Of a DNA stretch of 7,009 bases, positions 1-6,400 are shown piece by piece. The stretch covers positions 1 to 7,009 of the forward strand of contig MHDQ01000235.1 in assembly GCA_001803565.1 (NCBI GenBank), given 5' to 3'. The notes under the pieces are model-generated. The model made no database searches, had not been told where the DNA came from, and saw nothing but the letters and a program-made list of their open reading frames with translations. Positions within the stretch are counted from its first letter, which is position 1. The number at the start of each line of letters is the position of its first letter. Source of the DNA: Nitrospinae bacterium RIFCSPLOWO2_12_FULL_45_22 (GTDB lineage: Bacteria > 2-12-FULL-45-22). Both the position numbers and the translations under genes were made by a program.

Positions 1-166
1 ATAGGTGCAGCTCAGGCCCATCGGGTATGAGGCCCAGGAAAGAGCCACCCAGCAATACACCTGCCAATATCTCACCTATTACCGGACTAGCCCGCAACCT
101 CTGGAAGCCCTCTCCAGCAATCCGGGCTGCTAGTAATATAATTGCCAGTTGATATATCCAGTGCAT
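1..166 (-). CDS. Cation:proton antiporter, CPA2/Kef type (N-terminal fragment, runs off window)
   Basis: Only the first 55 codons are present; the gene continues beyond base 1. The ATG is at 166-164 and the frame stays open to the edge. The peptide starts MHWIYQLAIILLAARIAGE, a hydrophobic first membrane helix, followed by ASPVIGEILAGVLLG and a PDGPEL stretch. The P-V-I-G-E-I-L-A-G-x-L-L-G signature is typical of the first helices of CPA2 monovalent cation:proton antiporters (KefB/KefC, NapA-like), which exchange Na+ or K+ for H+ across the inner membrane. It lies 37 bases after the stop of the trehalose-phosphate synthase, on the same strand, so co-transcription is likely. No good Shine-Dalgarno site is visible; an octamer repeat fills the space just before the start. 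Ion specificity, and whether a TrkA-type C-terminal domain follows, cannot be seen. Confidence 0.82.
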   Translation of the reverse strand, partial: MHWIYQLAIILLAARIAGEGFQRLRASPVIGEILAGVLLGGSFLGLIPDGPELHL

Positions 167-190
167 ATCTTAATATCTTAATATCTTAAT
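167..190. repeat. Three perfect tandem copies of an 8-base unit
   Basis: The unit ATCTTAAT is repeated exactly three times with no mismatch, ending one base before the antiporter start codon on the minus strand, where it reads ATTAAGAT. It occupies the place where a ribosome binding site would be expected. An 8-base unit is prone to slipped-strand change in copy number, which would alter the start-codon context. Confidence 0.85.
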
Positions 191-203
191 GTAGTGATTT
201 TTG

Positions 204-2435
204 CTAATATTCAATACGGATTTTGGTGAGTTCTTCAATGAGGTTTGCTGCCCACCGATAGATATTATTACTCCTGAGGCTCTCACGCATCTTCTGCATA
301 CGAGCCCTTTGTTCCTCTTCATCCATTTCTAAGGCGGTGCGAAGGGCATCAGCCATCTGTTCAATATTGTATGGGTTGACGATAAGGGCATCTCTTAATT
401 CTCTAGAAGCCCCGGTAAACCGGCTAAGGATAAGGACCCCTTGCTCATCTTCCCGGGCAGCTACATATTCCTTGGCTACCAGATTCATCCCATCATGGAG
501 GGAGGTTACCAGGCAAACATCGGCAGATTCATAGAAGGGCTTGATCTCTTTATGGCTGTGGTGTCTCTTTAAAAGAATAATGGGTTTCCAATCCCCGGTT
601 TGAAAACGTGCGTTGATTCTTTCTACCTCGGCCTCAATCTCTTTAACCAGTTCTTGGTACCGCTTGATAAGGGTTCGACTCGGTGCACCTAATTCAACAA
701 AGGTAAATTTACCTTTGTAATCAGGATACTTATCTAGAAAGCGCTCAATGGCCCTGAGCCGCTCTAATATCCCTTTGGTATAATCCAGCCTATCCACGCC
801 AACACCTAACAATCTTGATTTAATCCCAAGTTGTTTAAAGATATCGCCCTTCTTTATCCTGGTTAAATTTAAATTATTGGAATCACCCGGATAGGCGATG
901 CTAATAGGAAATGGCTTCACGTATGTTGTATGATCCTTTCGTTTGACAGCAAAGTGTTCCCAATCGATACGGGATTCCAATGCTTTGTCAACCGTATCCA
1001 GGAAGTTATTGCAGTGGAGCTGTATATGGAAACCAATGAGGTCTGCCCCCAGCATCCCATCGAGGATTTCTCTCTGCCAGGGGCAGATACCGAATGATTC
1101 AGGATTAGGCCATGGGATATGCCAGAAGAGGGCGATACGAGCATCCGGGCGCTCTTCTTTTATCAATCGGGGGAGCAGGGCAAAGTGATAGTCCTGAACC
1201 AGGACCAATGGTTCATCGGTGGCATAAATCTCTTCTAAAACAGCCCGGGCAAATTTTTCATTCACTGTTTGGTAATGGTTCCAATCAACCCTTCGAAAGA
1301 TGGGGCGGGTATGGGCAATATGACACAATGGCCAAAGACCCTCATTGGAAAATCCGAAATAATATCCTTCTTCTTCCTCTGTAGTAAGCCAGACCCTTTT
1401 AAGGGTGTAAAGAGGCTCTTCAGGTGGAACTCTAATCTTGTCTTGTTGATCCACGACTTCTTTGTCTGCCTCTCCACTACCATGAGCAATCCAGAGGCCA
1501 CCACATGCCTCAAGAACCGGCTCTACCGCAGTAACTAAACCGCTTGCCGGAATAATGCACTCCATCTGATCTCCACTCCTGACATGCATGTAAGGTTCGC
1601 GGTTAGAGACAACGAAAAGGTTTTTATCCTTAAGTAGAGAACGTATATGTTCCGTAAGCCGCTTTGCGGTCCAGAGCGAATCAGCCGTGTGTCTGAGCCT
1701 GGCCTCTTCTTCCGCGGCAGATCTAGCCACCATTATACTTCTAACCATGTGAGTAATCTCTTTGGTCAATGGTTCAAAGATGTTTCCTTTAGGTAAGTGA
1801 AATGGTTCTATTGCCTTGTCTTCCCGGAATCCTTTCATCCATTCTACTAGTCTGGCGATAGGGCCGGAAATACTCCACCGTATTACCAGCATAGTGATGA
1901 GGGATATAAAAAAGGCCTGAACCAGAAGCCTTACAAAATTATTTTTCCATATTTGAAATAGGCGCTCCTGGATATAGGTAGCATCATTAAAGATCACCAG
2001 GGCACCAGCAACGTTACCGTCACGATTAATGGGGAGTACATAGAGATATCTCCTCTTATCTTTAATGGTTATAAACACCCCTTCAGCTTGATTAGCATTC
2101 ATAGCATCGGTAACAATTGTAGGTATGGTTGGGGGCATAGGGGCCAGGTCTGGGGTAGCAGCGATAAGATTATCTTTAGTATCATATATAGCCACTCCTT
2201 CAAGCCTTTGCCTATTACTAAATTTTCCTACGATGCTCTTGAGGCGATCAAGGTTGCCTTGCCCTACCAGAGGGGCAACAGATTCTTCAAGACTTTCTGC
2301 TAAAAGAGATACGCGATGCTCAAGCTCCGCCTTTAACCTGGCCTTTTCCTGTTGCACCTGAAATAGAGTGAAAAGTAAAACGATAAGGCTTATGGCGATA
2401 AAAATCGATAGGACAATACGCAAAGTGACTTTCAT
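204..2435 (-). CDS. Membrane-bound sensor/HAMP-fused trehalose-6-phosphate synthase (GT20)
   Basis: Makes trehalose 6-phosphate from a nucleotide-activated glucose and glucose 6-phosphate (OtsA reaction). Residues 5-25 form a membrane helix, 26-166 a probable extracytoplasmic sensor region, and about 167-186 a second helix. A HAMP-like linker follows (SGPIARLVEWM near 190-200, EPL at 221-223), then a coiled-coil-prone stretch to about 270 and the GT20 domain at 272-743. OtsA landmarks are present: SNRE (R279), G299, QDYH (D415), HIPWP (H439), DRLDYTKG (R549, K554) and DGMNLVAKE (D648, E656). The usual GG of the N-terminal loop reads SG. At 743 residues it is about 270 longer than E. coli OtsA, owing to the N-terminus. 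The ATG at 2435 leads straight into the first helix. A GGAGG lies 13 bases upstream and an AGGA 3 bases upstream, neither well spaced. It follows treT by 61 bases. No OtsB phosphatase domain or gene is present. A different acceptor, such as glycerol phosphate in GgpS enzymes, cannot be excluded. Confidence 0.9.
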   Translation of the reverse strand: MKVTLRIVLSIFIAISLIVLLFTLFQVQQEKARLKAELEHRVSLLAESLEESVAPLVGQGNLDRLKSIVGKFSNRQRLEGVAIYDTKDNLIAATPDLAPMPPTIPTIVTDAMNANQAEGVFITIKDKRRYLYVLPINRDGNVAGALVIFNDATYIQERLFQIWKNNFVRLLVQAFFISLITMLVIRWSISGPIARLVEWMKGFREDKAIEPFHLPKGNIFEPLTKEITHMVRSIMVARSAAEEEARLRHTADSLWTAKRLTEHIRSLLKDKNLFVVSNREPYMHVRSGDQMECIIPASGLVTAVEPVLEACGGLWIAHGSGEADKEVVDQQDKIRVPPEEPLYTLKRVWLTTEEEEGYYFGFSNEGLWPLCHIAHTRPIFRRVDWNHYQTVNEKFARAVLEEIYATDEPLVLVQDYHFALLPRLIKEERPDARIALFWHIPWPNPESFGICPWQREILDGMLGADLIGFHIQLHCNNFLDTVDKALESRIDWEHFAVKRKDHTTYVKPFPISIAYPGDSNNLNLTRIKKGDIFKQLGIKSRLLGVGVDRLDYTKGILERLRAIERFLDKYPDYKGKFTFVELGAPSRTLIKRYQELVKEIEAEVERINARFQTGDWKPIILLKRHHSHKEIKPFYESADVCLVTSLHDGMNLVAKEYVAAREDEQGVLILSRFTGASRELRDALIVNPYNIEQMADALRTALEMDEEEQRARMQKMRESLRSNNIYRWAANLIEELTKIRIEY

Positions 2436-2496
2436 CTATCCTGATGACCCTCCTTTGCCTTTTAAGGTAATTAAGATATCACTTCCCTACAATAAG

Positions 2497-3723
2497 TTAG
2501 AGGTATACTATTCCATCGGTACCACGGTCAATGGCCAGAAATAATAATAGGTAATCCTTCAGGTGGCGGGTGAGCAAATAATGCTGCCGTACATGTTCCC
2601 GGCCATTCTCTCCCAGCTTTCGGGCATATTCCGGATTAGTAAGGAGATTTTTGATGGCATAGGCCGTACCTTCTATGGAATGGACCAGGATTCCGGTAAG
2701 GTTATGTTTTATCTGCAGGGTTATACCACCTACGGCACTGGCTATTACTGGTTTCCCTTTCCATAAGGCCTCGGTTACTGTAAGGCCGAATCCTTCGCGC
2801 AGTGATTTCTGAATAATAATGGTAGAGCCCCGCTGCAGGGCATTTATCTCTAAATCGGCCGTGGGCGGTAGCAGGAGGAGATGTATATCCTTATCTTTTC
2901 CCGCCTCCGCCTGAACCTCTTGTAAGACCTGGGCCCCTTCTGGGTCATCGGTAGCTTCGCCCCCGGCCAAAACCAGTTGACAATCAAAATTAGGCCTCAC
3001 CTGCCTGAATGCCTTTATAACGCCTATAGGGTCTTTGAAATGGTCGAAGCGAGAAATCTGGGTAATAATGGGCCGTTTAGGGTCTATCTGATACTTCTCC
3101 AGGAAATCTCTGATGAATTCCTGAGTAAGTTCTTTATTCTTATCGCTTAATGGGTCTATAGAAGGGGCAATAAGGTACTGCTTCACCTTGAGGGGTTGGG
3201 CAAAATTGGCCGATGAGAATACCGCCGCATCATACTGCTCTACAAAGGGCCTCAAGAAATCCCATACCTGTGCCTGGGGGTTAGAGAGGTCAATATGGCA
3301 GCGCCATACCCAATGGGCATGCCCCTTGTACCTCTCTTTCACTAAGGCAATGGGCTGCGGGTCATGTACAAAAATAATATCACCATAAAACTCTATCAAG
3401 CGGAGGTTCTGCTCGGTAGTTTCCAGGAAGACTTTGAATATATCCTCGGACAATTGGCCAGCCTCACCCTGGAGGGAATTATGAAAGGACTTAGTAGCCT
3501 CAAAAAAGGCTGTACCACCCCGGATTACATCCCACCTTATCTGAACCCCTAATTCACTTAATAAAGGCACCAGGCGATGAAGGATCTCTGCTACGCCACC
3601 TCCTACCGCAGTAGAGTTGATGGTCTGTATAGTCTTACCCGCCAGCTTCTCTGCTAAAAGGCGCAATTCTTCTATCACATAGGTACCTACTATTGAGGTA
3701 TAATCTTCTAATCGGATTGGCAT
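2497..3723 (-). CDS. treT: Trehalose synthase, TreT-like NDP-glucose:glucose glycosyltransferase (GT4)
   Basis: TreT joins NDP-glucose and free glucose to give trehalose in one step in the cytoplasm; the reaction is reversible. The 408-residue length suits the family. The N-terminal Rossmann half has the loop INSTAVGGGVAEILHR (35-50), HDPQP (120-124) and WRCHID (140-145). The C-terminal half has SRFDHFKDPIGVI (224-236, with R225 and K230), VLAGGEATDDPEG (251-263) and QKSLREGFGLTVTEALWKGK (305-324), which holds the GT4 EX7E pair E310/E318 and K306. There is no signal peptide or membrane helix. The ATG at 3723 has GAGGG seven bases upstream, inside the end of the DUF5752-like gene, and the 10-base gap suggests translational coupling. 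A sucrose-synthase-like or other GT4 activity is possible, but the GGGVAEIL, HDPQP and WRCHID set argues well for TreT. Confidence 0.9.
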   Translation of the reverse strand: MPIRLEDYTSIVGTYVIEELRLLAEKLAGKTIQTINSTAVGGGVAEILHRLVPLLSELGVQIRWDVIRGGTAFFEATKSFHNSLQGEAGQLSEDIFKVFLETTEQNLRLIEFYGDIIFVHDPQPIALVKERYKGHAHWVWRCHIDLSNPQAQVWDFLRPFVEQYDAAVFSSANFAQPLKVKQYLIAPSIDPLSDKNKELTQEFIRDFLEKYQIDPKRPIITQISRFDHFKDPIGVIKAFRQVRPNFDCQLVLAGGEATDDPEGAQVLQEVQAEAGKDKDIHLLLLPPTADLEINALQRGSTIIIQKSLREGFGLTVTEALWKGKPVIASAVGGITLQIKHNLTGILVHSIEGTAYAIKNLLTNPEYARKLGENGREHVRQHYLLTRHLKDYLLLFLAIDRGTDGIVYL

Positions 3724-3733
3724 AAGACTGCCC

Positions 3734-4417
3734 TCATCTTTTCCTTCTTAATACCCGATCTATCTCTGCTTCCAGCATAGCGATCAGGACTTCCCTCAAT
3801 TCTTCTAAGGTATACATATAGGGGTCTAGCTGGGCGATTCTATCGGCTAATTCTTTTTCGCCCAAGCTGGTTTCGATCCAATGGCTGAAATCATTTGTCC
3901 CCCGGCCGAGCCGGAGCCTGGCGGTAAAGAAATGAAAATACAAAGAGTTGGGGCTAATTACCCTGAGGGCCTCTACAAATTCATAGATATTAGTAGCCAG
4001 ATAGGGAGTAGGAAAGACAAATTCTAGGGAGCGGAGAAAAAAGAATTCCTCACCTTCAGGGGCGATACGATACCTTCTATTTTTTTTAATATAAGATTCT
4101 ATGGTGCTGAGGGTCTTTTCTCGCAAGTCTTTTAAACTGGTAAACTCTATGGTATTTATCCCCTCTAACTGTTCCCCTAACCACTCCTCTTTGAGGGACT
4201 CTTTTACCCAATGGGTAAAGGCAGAAGGGGGCTGGGGAGTAAGATAGTGGTGCCGTATCAGGAAGTTATGGGTATGGTTAAAAATAACCGAATCGTCCAC
4301 CTCACGGAGGTGCTTCACCAGTTCTTTAAGGTTGCGGGCCTTCCGGCCGGTCAGTTCAAATAGATGCAAACAGGAATAAAACCTGAACCCTTCCTTGGCA
4401 TGCCATTTAGGCTGCAT
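3734..4417 (-). CDS. DUF5752-like protein with two related halves
   Basis: A 227-residue soluble protein with no signal peptide or membrane segment. I recognise it from memory as the DUF5752 type, often encoded beside trehalose glycosyltransferases; its function is unknown. It has an internal duplication. FYSCLHLFELTG at 13-24 is matched by FFFLRSLEFVFP at 125-136; NLKELVKHLREV (29-40) by NIYEFVEALRVI (143-154); SAFTHWVKESLKEEWLGEQL (65-84) by NDFSHWIETSLGEKELADRI (175-194); and SLKDLREKTLSTIESYI (94-110) by TLEELREVLIAMLEAEI (203-219). The first half carries a histidine-rich HTHNFLIRHH segment that the second half lacks. The ATG at 4417 follows a run of A with only a weak AAAGAG upstream. 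Its stop is 10 bases before treT, so it probably acts with TreT, but no activity can be assigned. The REP-like palindromes lie just upstream. Confidence 0.8.
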   Translation of the reverse strand: MQPKWHAKEGFRFYSCLHLFELTGRKARNLKELVKHLREVDDSVIFNHTHNFLIRHHYLTPQPPSAFTHWVKESLKEEWLGEQLEGINTIEFTSLKDLREKTLSTIESYIKKNRRYRIAPEGEEFFFLRSLEFVFPTPYLATNIYEFVEALRVISPNSLYFHFFTARLRLGRGTNDFSHWIETSLGEKELADRIAQLDPYMYTLEELREVLIAMLEAEIDRVLRRKR

Positions 4418-4445
4418 AACTCTTTTTTTATATAGTTGGCGTAGC

Positions 4446-4485
4446 TCAGGGCTTTAGCCCTGATTGGTCAACCCTGAAGGGTTGA
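4446..4485. repeat. Pair of REP-like palindromes
   Basis: Two perfect 18-base palindromes stand 4 bases apart in the 105-base gap between the receiver-domain gene and the DUF5752-like gene. The first (4446-4463) pairs TCAGGGCT with AGCCCTGA around a TT loop; the second (4468-4485) pairs TCAACCCT with AGGGTTGA around a GA loop. Each has an 8-bp stem and 2-base loop. No T-run follows on either strand, so a classic terminator is unlikely. Their form matches the short intergenic palindromes (REP/BIME-like) scattered through many bacterial genomes, and they could reduce read-through or stabilise the mRNA end. Confidence 0.7.
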
Positions 4486-4522
4486 TTTACGGGTTACACT
4501 GACAGAAAATAGCCACACACAA

Positions 4523-4927
4523 TTATAAAGAGATATAGGGGCAGGCAGGGGCAGCTTCTTCACCTTCAGCAGGGGCAGCAGCCTTAGTAAGGGATTGAAC
4601 GGTAGTACCCTCTACCGTAGCCTCCACCTCATCACCTTCTGCTACTTCAGCCGCAGCCGCCTCATCACTCAGGTCATACTCGGTCCCGGCAATCGTAATC
4701 TTCTTGCCTTCCTTATCCAGCTTCTCCATAACACCTAAACCATCCTCTCCTGGACCTAGTTTGAGATCCATAATGGCCAGGTCTAAGACCACGTCTCGTG
4801 CATGGGCCAAGGCCTCCTCTCCTGCACTGGCAGGGATTACCTCATATTCCTGGGATTCCAGCCGGATCTTTATCAGATCGAGGACATGAGGCTCATCATC
4901 TACAACCAGGATCTTCTCTTTTGTCAT
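4523..4927 (-). CDS. Truncated response-regulator receiver domain fused to an acidic, Ala/Glu-rich tail
   Basis: Residues 4-70 are the first half of a CheY-like receiver: KILVVDDEPHVLDLIKIRLE with the acidic pair D10/D11, then DLAIMDLKLG with D54 as the expected phosphoacceptor, and EDGLGVMEKL. At about residue 71 (base 4717) the receiver stops. The beta4 Thr/Ser and beta5 Lys-Pro needed for normal phospho-switching are absent. The tail has a GKKITIAGTEYDLSDEA segment and a GDEVEATVEGTTVQSL segment, looking like a small beta-strand module, and ends in an Ala/Pro/Glu linker and ACPYISL. No output domain is present. The whole is 134 residues; a full receiver alone needs about 120. The tail reads as normal coding sequence, so it looks like a gene fusion rather than a simple frameshift. 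The ATG has AGGG only one base away, a poor ribosome site. It lies 58 bases after the 4986-5624 gene, and its partner kinase is not in the window. Confidence 0.8.
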   Translation of the reverse strand: MTKEKILVVDDEPHVLDLIKIRLESQEYEVIPASAGEEALAHARDVVLDLAIMDLKLGPGEDGLGVMEKLDKEGKKITIAGTEYDLSDEAAAAEVAEGDEVEATVEGTTVQSLTKAAAPAEGEEAAPACPYISL

Positions 4928-4985
4928 GCCCTGCGTTTACCTGTTTTCTTAAGTTCTTTTTTCTTTCTGGGACATCCGATAAAAG

Positions 4986-5099
4986 CTAGGAAACTACTCG
5001 ACGGGAGCGATGAATACCGTCGGAGCGGCCAGGAGGGAATGGGTGGATCCTAACCTCCCTACCGCTCCCGCTAACGCACGGCACAGTGCCATCAGATAA
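4986..5099 (-). other. GC-rich 3' end of the preceding gene, candidate variable region
   Basis: By hand count, bases 4981-5100 are 69/120 G+C (57.5%), while 5101-5220 are 40/120 (33%). The change falls inside one open reading frame, at the point where the peptide enters SRLSDGTVPCVSGSGREV. This last part encodes about 37 residues rich in Gly, Ser, Arg and Pro. It resembles the C-terminal variable repeats of proteins diversified by retroelements, but no template repeat or reverse transcriptase is visible here. A 6-bp inverted repeat (CGACGG at 4999-5004, CCGTCG at 5017-5022) lies near its end. Confidence 0.4.
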
Positions 5100-5624
5100 G
5101 CGGGAACCCGCACATACAGTAACACTTCTAATGTCTAAATGTTTCCTGCTTTCTCTAAAATATCTTAATCCATGTATGAAATACTCTTCTAAAGTCTCAG
5201 TGTTTATGTTTTTTGCTTTTATTTTGTCTGCCGAGAGCTTTTTAAATTCTTCGTCTGCCTCCACGCAGTCACGAACCCAAACAGCATAAGCACTATTTTT
5301 GCTGGTTCTCTCTGAATAAGTGACAACATTGTCGAGGGAATCACCAGTCCATTTCCAGCAAGGAAAGAATTCTCCACATTTATCATAAAGCCGCTGAGGT
5401 GTCATTCCTCCGGCCATAATGATAAGCCGGTTAAAACCAGACTCTTTTTCCGGAATTTGCAGATTTGAAAAATCTGTTTTAATCCCGAAAGTATCCTGGT
5501 AAAAACCTTCCCATTCAGCAATCAATTCCTCGATGCTTCTTTCCTCTAAAGGGATTCTGGTATCCAAAGAAGCTTTTGCATTCCGACGGAACAAATCTTT
5601 AATCTGGTGGAACAAATTACTCAT
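4986..5624 (-). CDS. Protein of unknown function with a VR-like C-terminus
   Basis: I know no named family for this protein. From memory, similar hypothetical proteins occur in candidate-phylum and phage-like genomes. I use the ATG at 5624 (212 residues) because GGAGG lies 7 bases upstream; an in-frame TTG at 5630 is only one base from it. No signal peptide or membrane helix is seen. Residues 1-60 are charged and helical. A conserved-looking core follows: MAGGMTPQRLYDKCGEFFPC (70-89), WTGDSLDNVVTYSERTS (92-108) and SAYAVWVRDCVEADEEFKKL (111-130). KHLDIRSVTVCAGSRLSDG (161... to 179) then leads into a short Gly/Arg/Pro/Ser-rich tail ending RSRRVVS. Five cysteines are scattered (83, 89, 120, 171, 183). 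GC content jumps near the 3' end. It stands 106 bases after the 5731-6273 gene and 58 bases before the receiver-domain gene, probably in one transcript. Confidence 0.72.
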   Translation of the reverse strand: MSNLFHQIKDLFRRNAKASLDTRIPLEERSIEELIAEWEGFYQDTFGIKTDFSNLQIPEKESGFNRLIIMAGGMTPQRLYDKCGEFFPCWKWTGDSLDNVVTYSERTSKNSAYAVWVRDCVEADEEFKKLSADKIKAKNINTETLEEYFIHGLRYFRESRKHLDIRSVTVCAGSRLSDGTVPCVSGSGREVRIHPFPPGRSDGIHRSRRVVS

Positions 5625-5631
5625 AGCCAAT

Positions 5632-5636
5632 CCTCC
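5632..5636 (-). promoter_or_regulatory. Ribosome binding site deciding the start at 5624
   Basis: The minus strand reads GGAGG here, with 7 bases before the ATG at 5624-5622. The alternative TTG at 5630-5628 is only one base away, so the shorter protein is preferred. Confidence 0.75.
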
Positions 5637-5730
5637 CTACCTGCTAAGGGTTCGGTATCTCCCGCTATCTCTGGCAAAAACCCAAGGATGGTTGATAAAT
5701 GTAAGGTGCAGCAGTTTAGTTTTTTACAAG

Positions 5731-6273
5731 TTATAGGCTTACTTTCGGATTTGTCGTCATCCAATTCTTTAATGTATCTGCTGCATTTTGCGCTGTTGTC
5801 GCACGATCAAAGCCTGTAGGTTCAAAAAGAGTATTATGCCGTTCTCCGCTCATGCTACACCAGTCAATGAGAAGACAATAGCTTTCCTTTTTTGGGGATG
5901 AGTCAATAGCACGTTTATCAAACGCTCCTACTGAAGTTAATTTTTGCGTGATTTGTGATTTATGATCAGCCACTACTTGCTTAATTGAATCTCTGGGTAT
6001 TCGCCCGATCTCCTCTCCCTGTGTGCCCCGGGTAAAGACAAAGAATTTTTCTGTTACAGCACAGTGCACAAAAGGAAGCGATGATCTGTATCCCGGAAAC
6101 CCTCCAAGATATCTGCCCACGAGAAACCTTTCTGTTAATATTGGTTCTATTGGCTCGCCCTCTTTTTTTACATCGGTGTGTCCTTTTTTACCGAATATAG
6201 CTGTGAGCAAAAAGATGAGCCCACCAACTGCTACAATTATAATGAGAGGTAAAAAGCGTAAATAATCTTCCAT
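5731..6273 (-). CDS. Membrane-anchored protein of unknown function, possible PH-like domain
   Basis: A 180-residue protein. Residues 7-27 (FLPLIIIVAVGGLIFLLTAI) form one hydrophobic N-terminal helix without a cleavage site. The following GKKGHTDVKK is positively charged, so the rest is predicted to lie in the cytoplasm. Residues 49-172 look like one alternating-strand domain with FLVGRYLGGFPG (50-61), HCAVTEKFFVFTRGTQGEEI (70-89), GRIPRDSIKQVVAD (90-103) and CLLIDWCSMSGERHNTLF (123-140), then a C-terminal helix ending in NWM. The strand pattern, the phrase ...FFVFTRG...IGRIPRDSI and a final helix recall bacterial PH/GRAM-like domains, but this is inference and no catalytic motif is seen. The start is well supported: GAGGAGG lies 8 bases before the ATG. 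It is the first real gene after the tandem terminators, and 106 bases separate it from the next gene. Confidence 0.75.
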   Translation of the reverse strand: MEDYLRFLPLIIIVAVGGLIFLLTAIFGKKGHTDVKKEGEPIEPILTERFLVGRYLGGFPGYRSSLPFVHCAVTEKFFVFTRGTQGEEIGRIPRDSIKQVVADHKSQITQKLTSVGAFDKRAIDSSPKKESYCLLIDWCSMSGERHNTLFEPTGFDRATTAQNAADTLKNWMTTNPKVSL

Positions 6274-6349
6274 TTGTTTTTCCTCCTCGGCTTAAAATGC
6301 AATAAATATGATTTAATTAACCAGAAAATCTTCAACCTATATTTCCGTT

Positions 6350-6375
6350 TTAATTCATAATTAATCACCCCCCTT
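6350..6375 (-). promoter_or_regulatory. Very strong Shine-Dalgarno followed by a two-codon frame
   Basis: On the minus strand AAGGGGGGTGATT (6375-6363), close to the full anti-16S complement AAGGAGGTGATC, precedes ATG-AAT-TAA (6358-6350). A start codon with one sense codon and a stop cannot make a useful peptide. It may load or stall ribosomes in the leader of the 5731-6273 gene, whose own ATG lies 77 bases further on, or be the remains of a lost gene start. Confidence 0.4.
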
Positions 6376-6400
6376 CATACATATTAGAAATTTATGCCAG

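Noticed and set aside
4446-4485. Palindromes considered as a rho-independent terminator for the receiver-domain gene
   Set aside because: No T-run follows either stem on either strand.
4802-5053. Plus-strand open frames across the receiver and unknown genes
   Set aside because: They are antisense shadows of well-supported minus-strand genes and have no Shine-Dalgarno site or recognisable motif.
5628-5630. TTG start giving a 214-residue version of the unknown gene
   Set aside because: Only one base separates it from the GGAGG; the ATG six bases downstream is well spaced.
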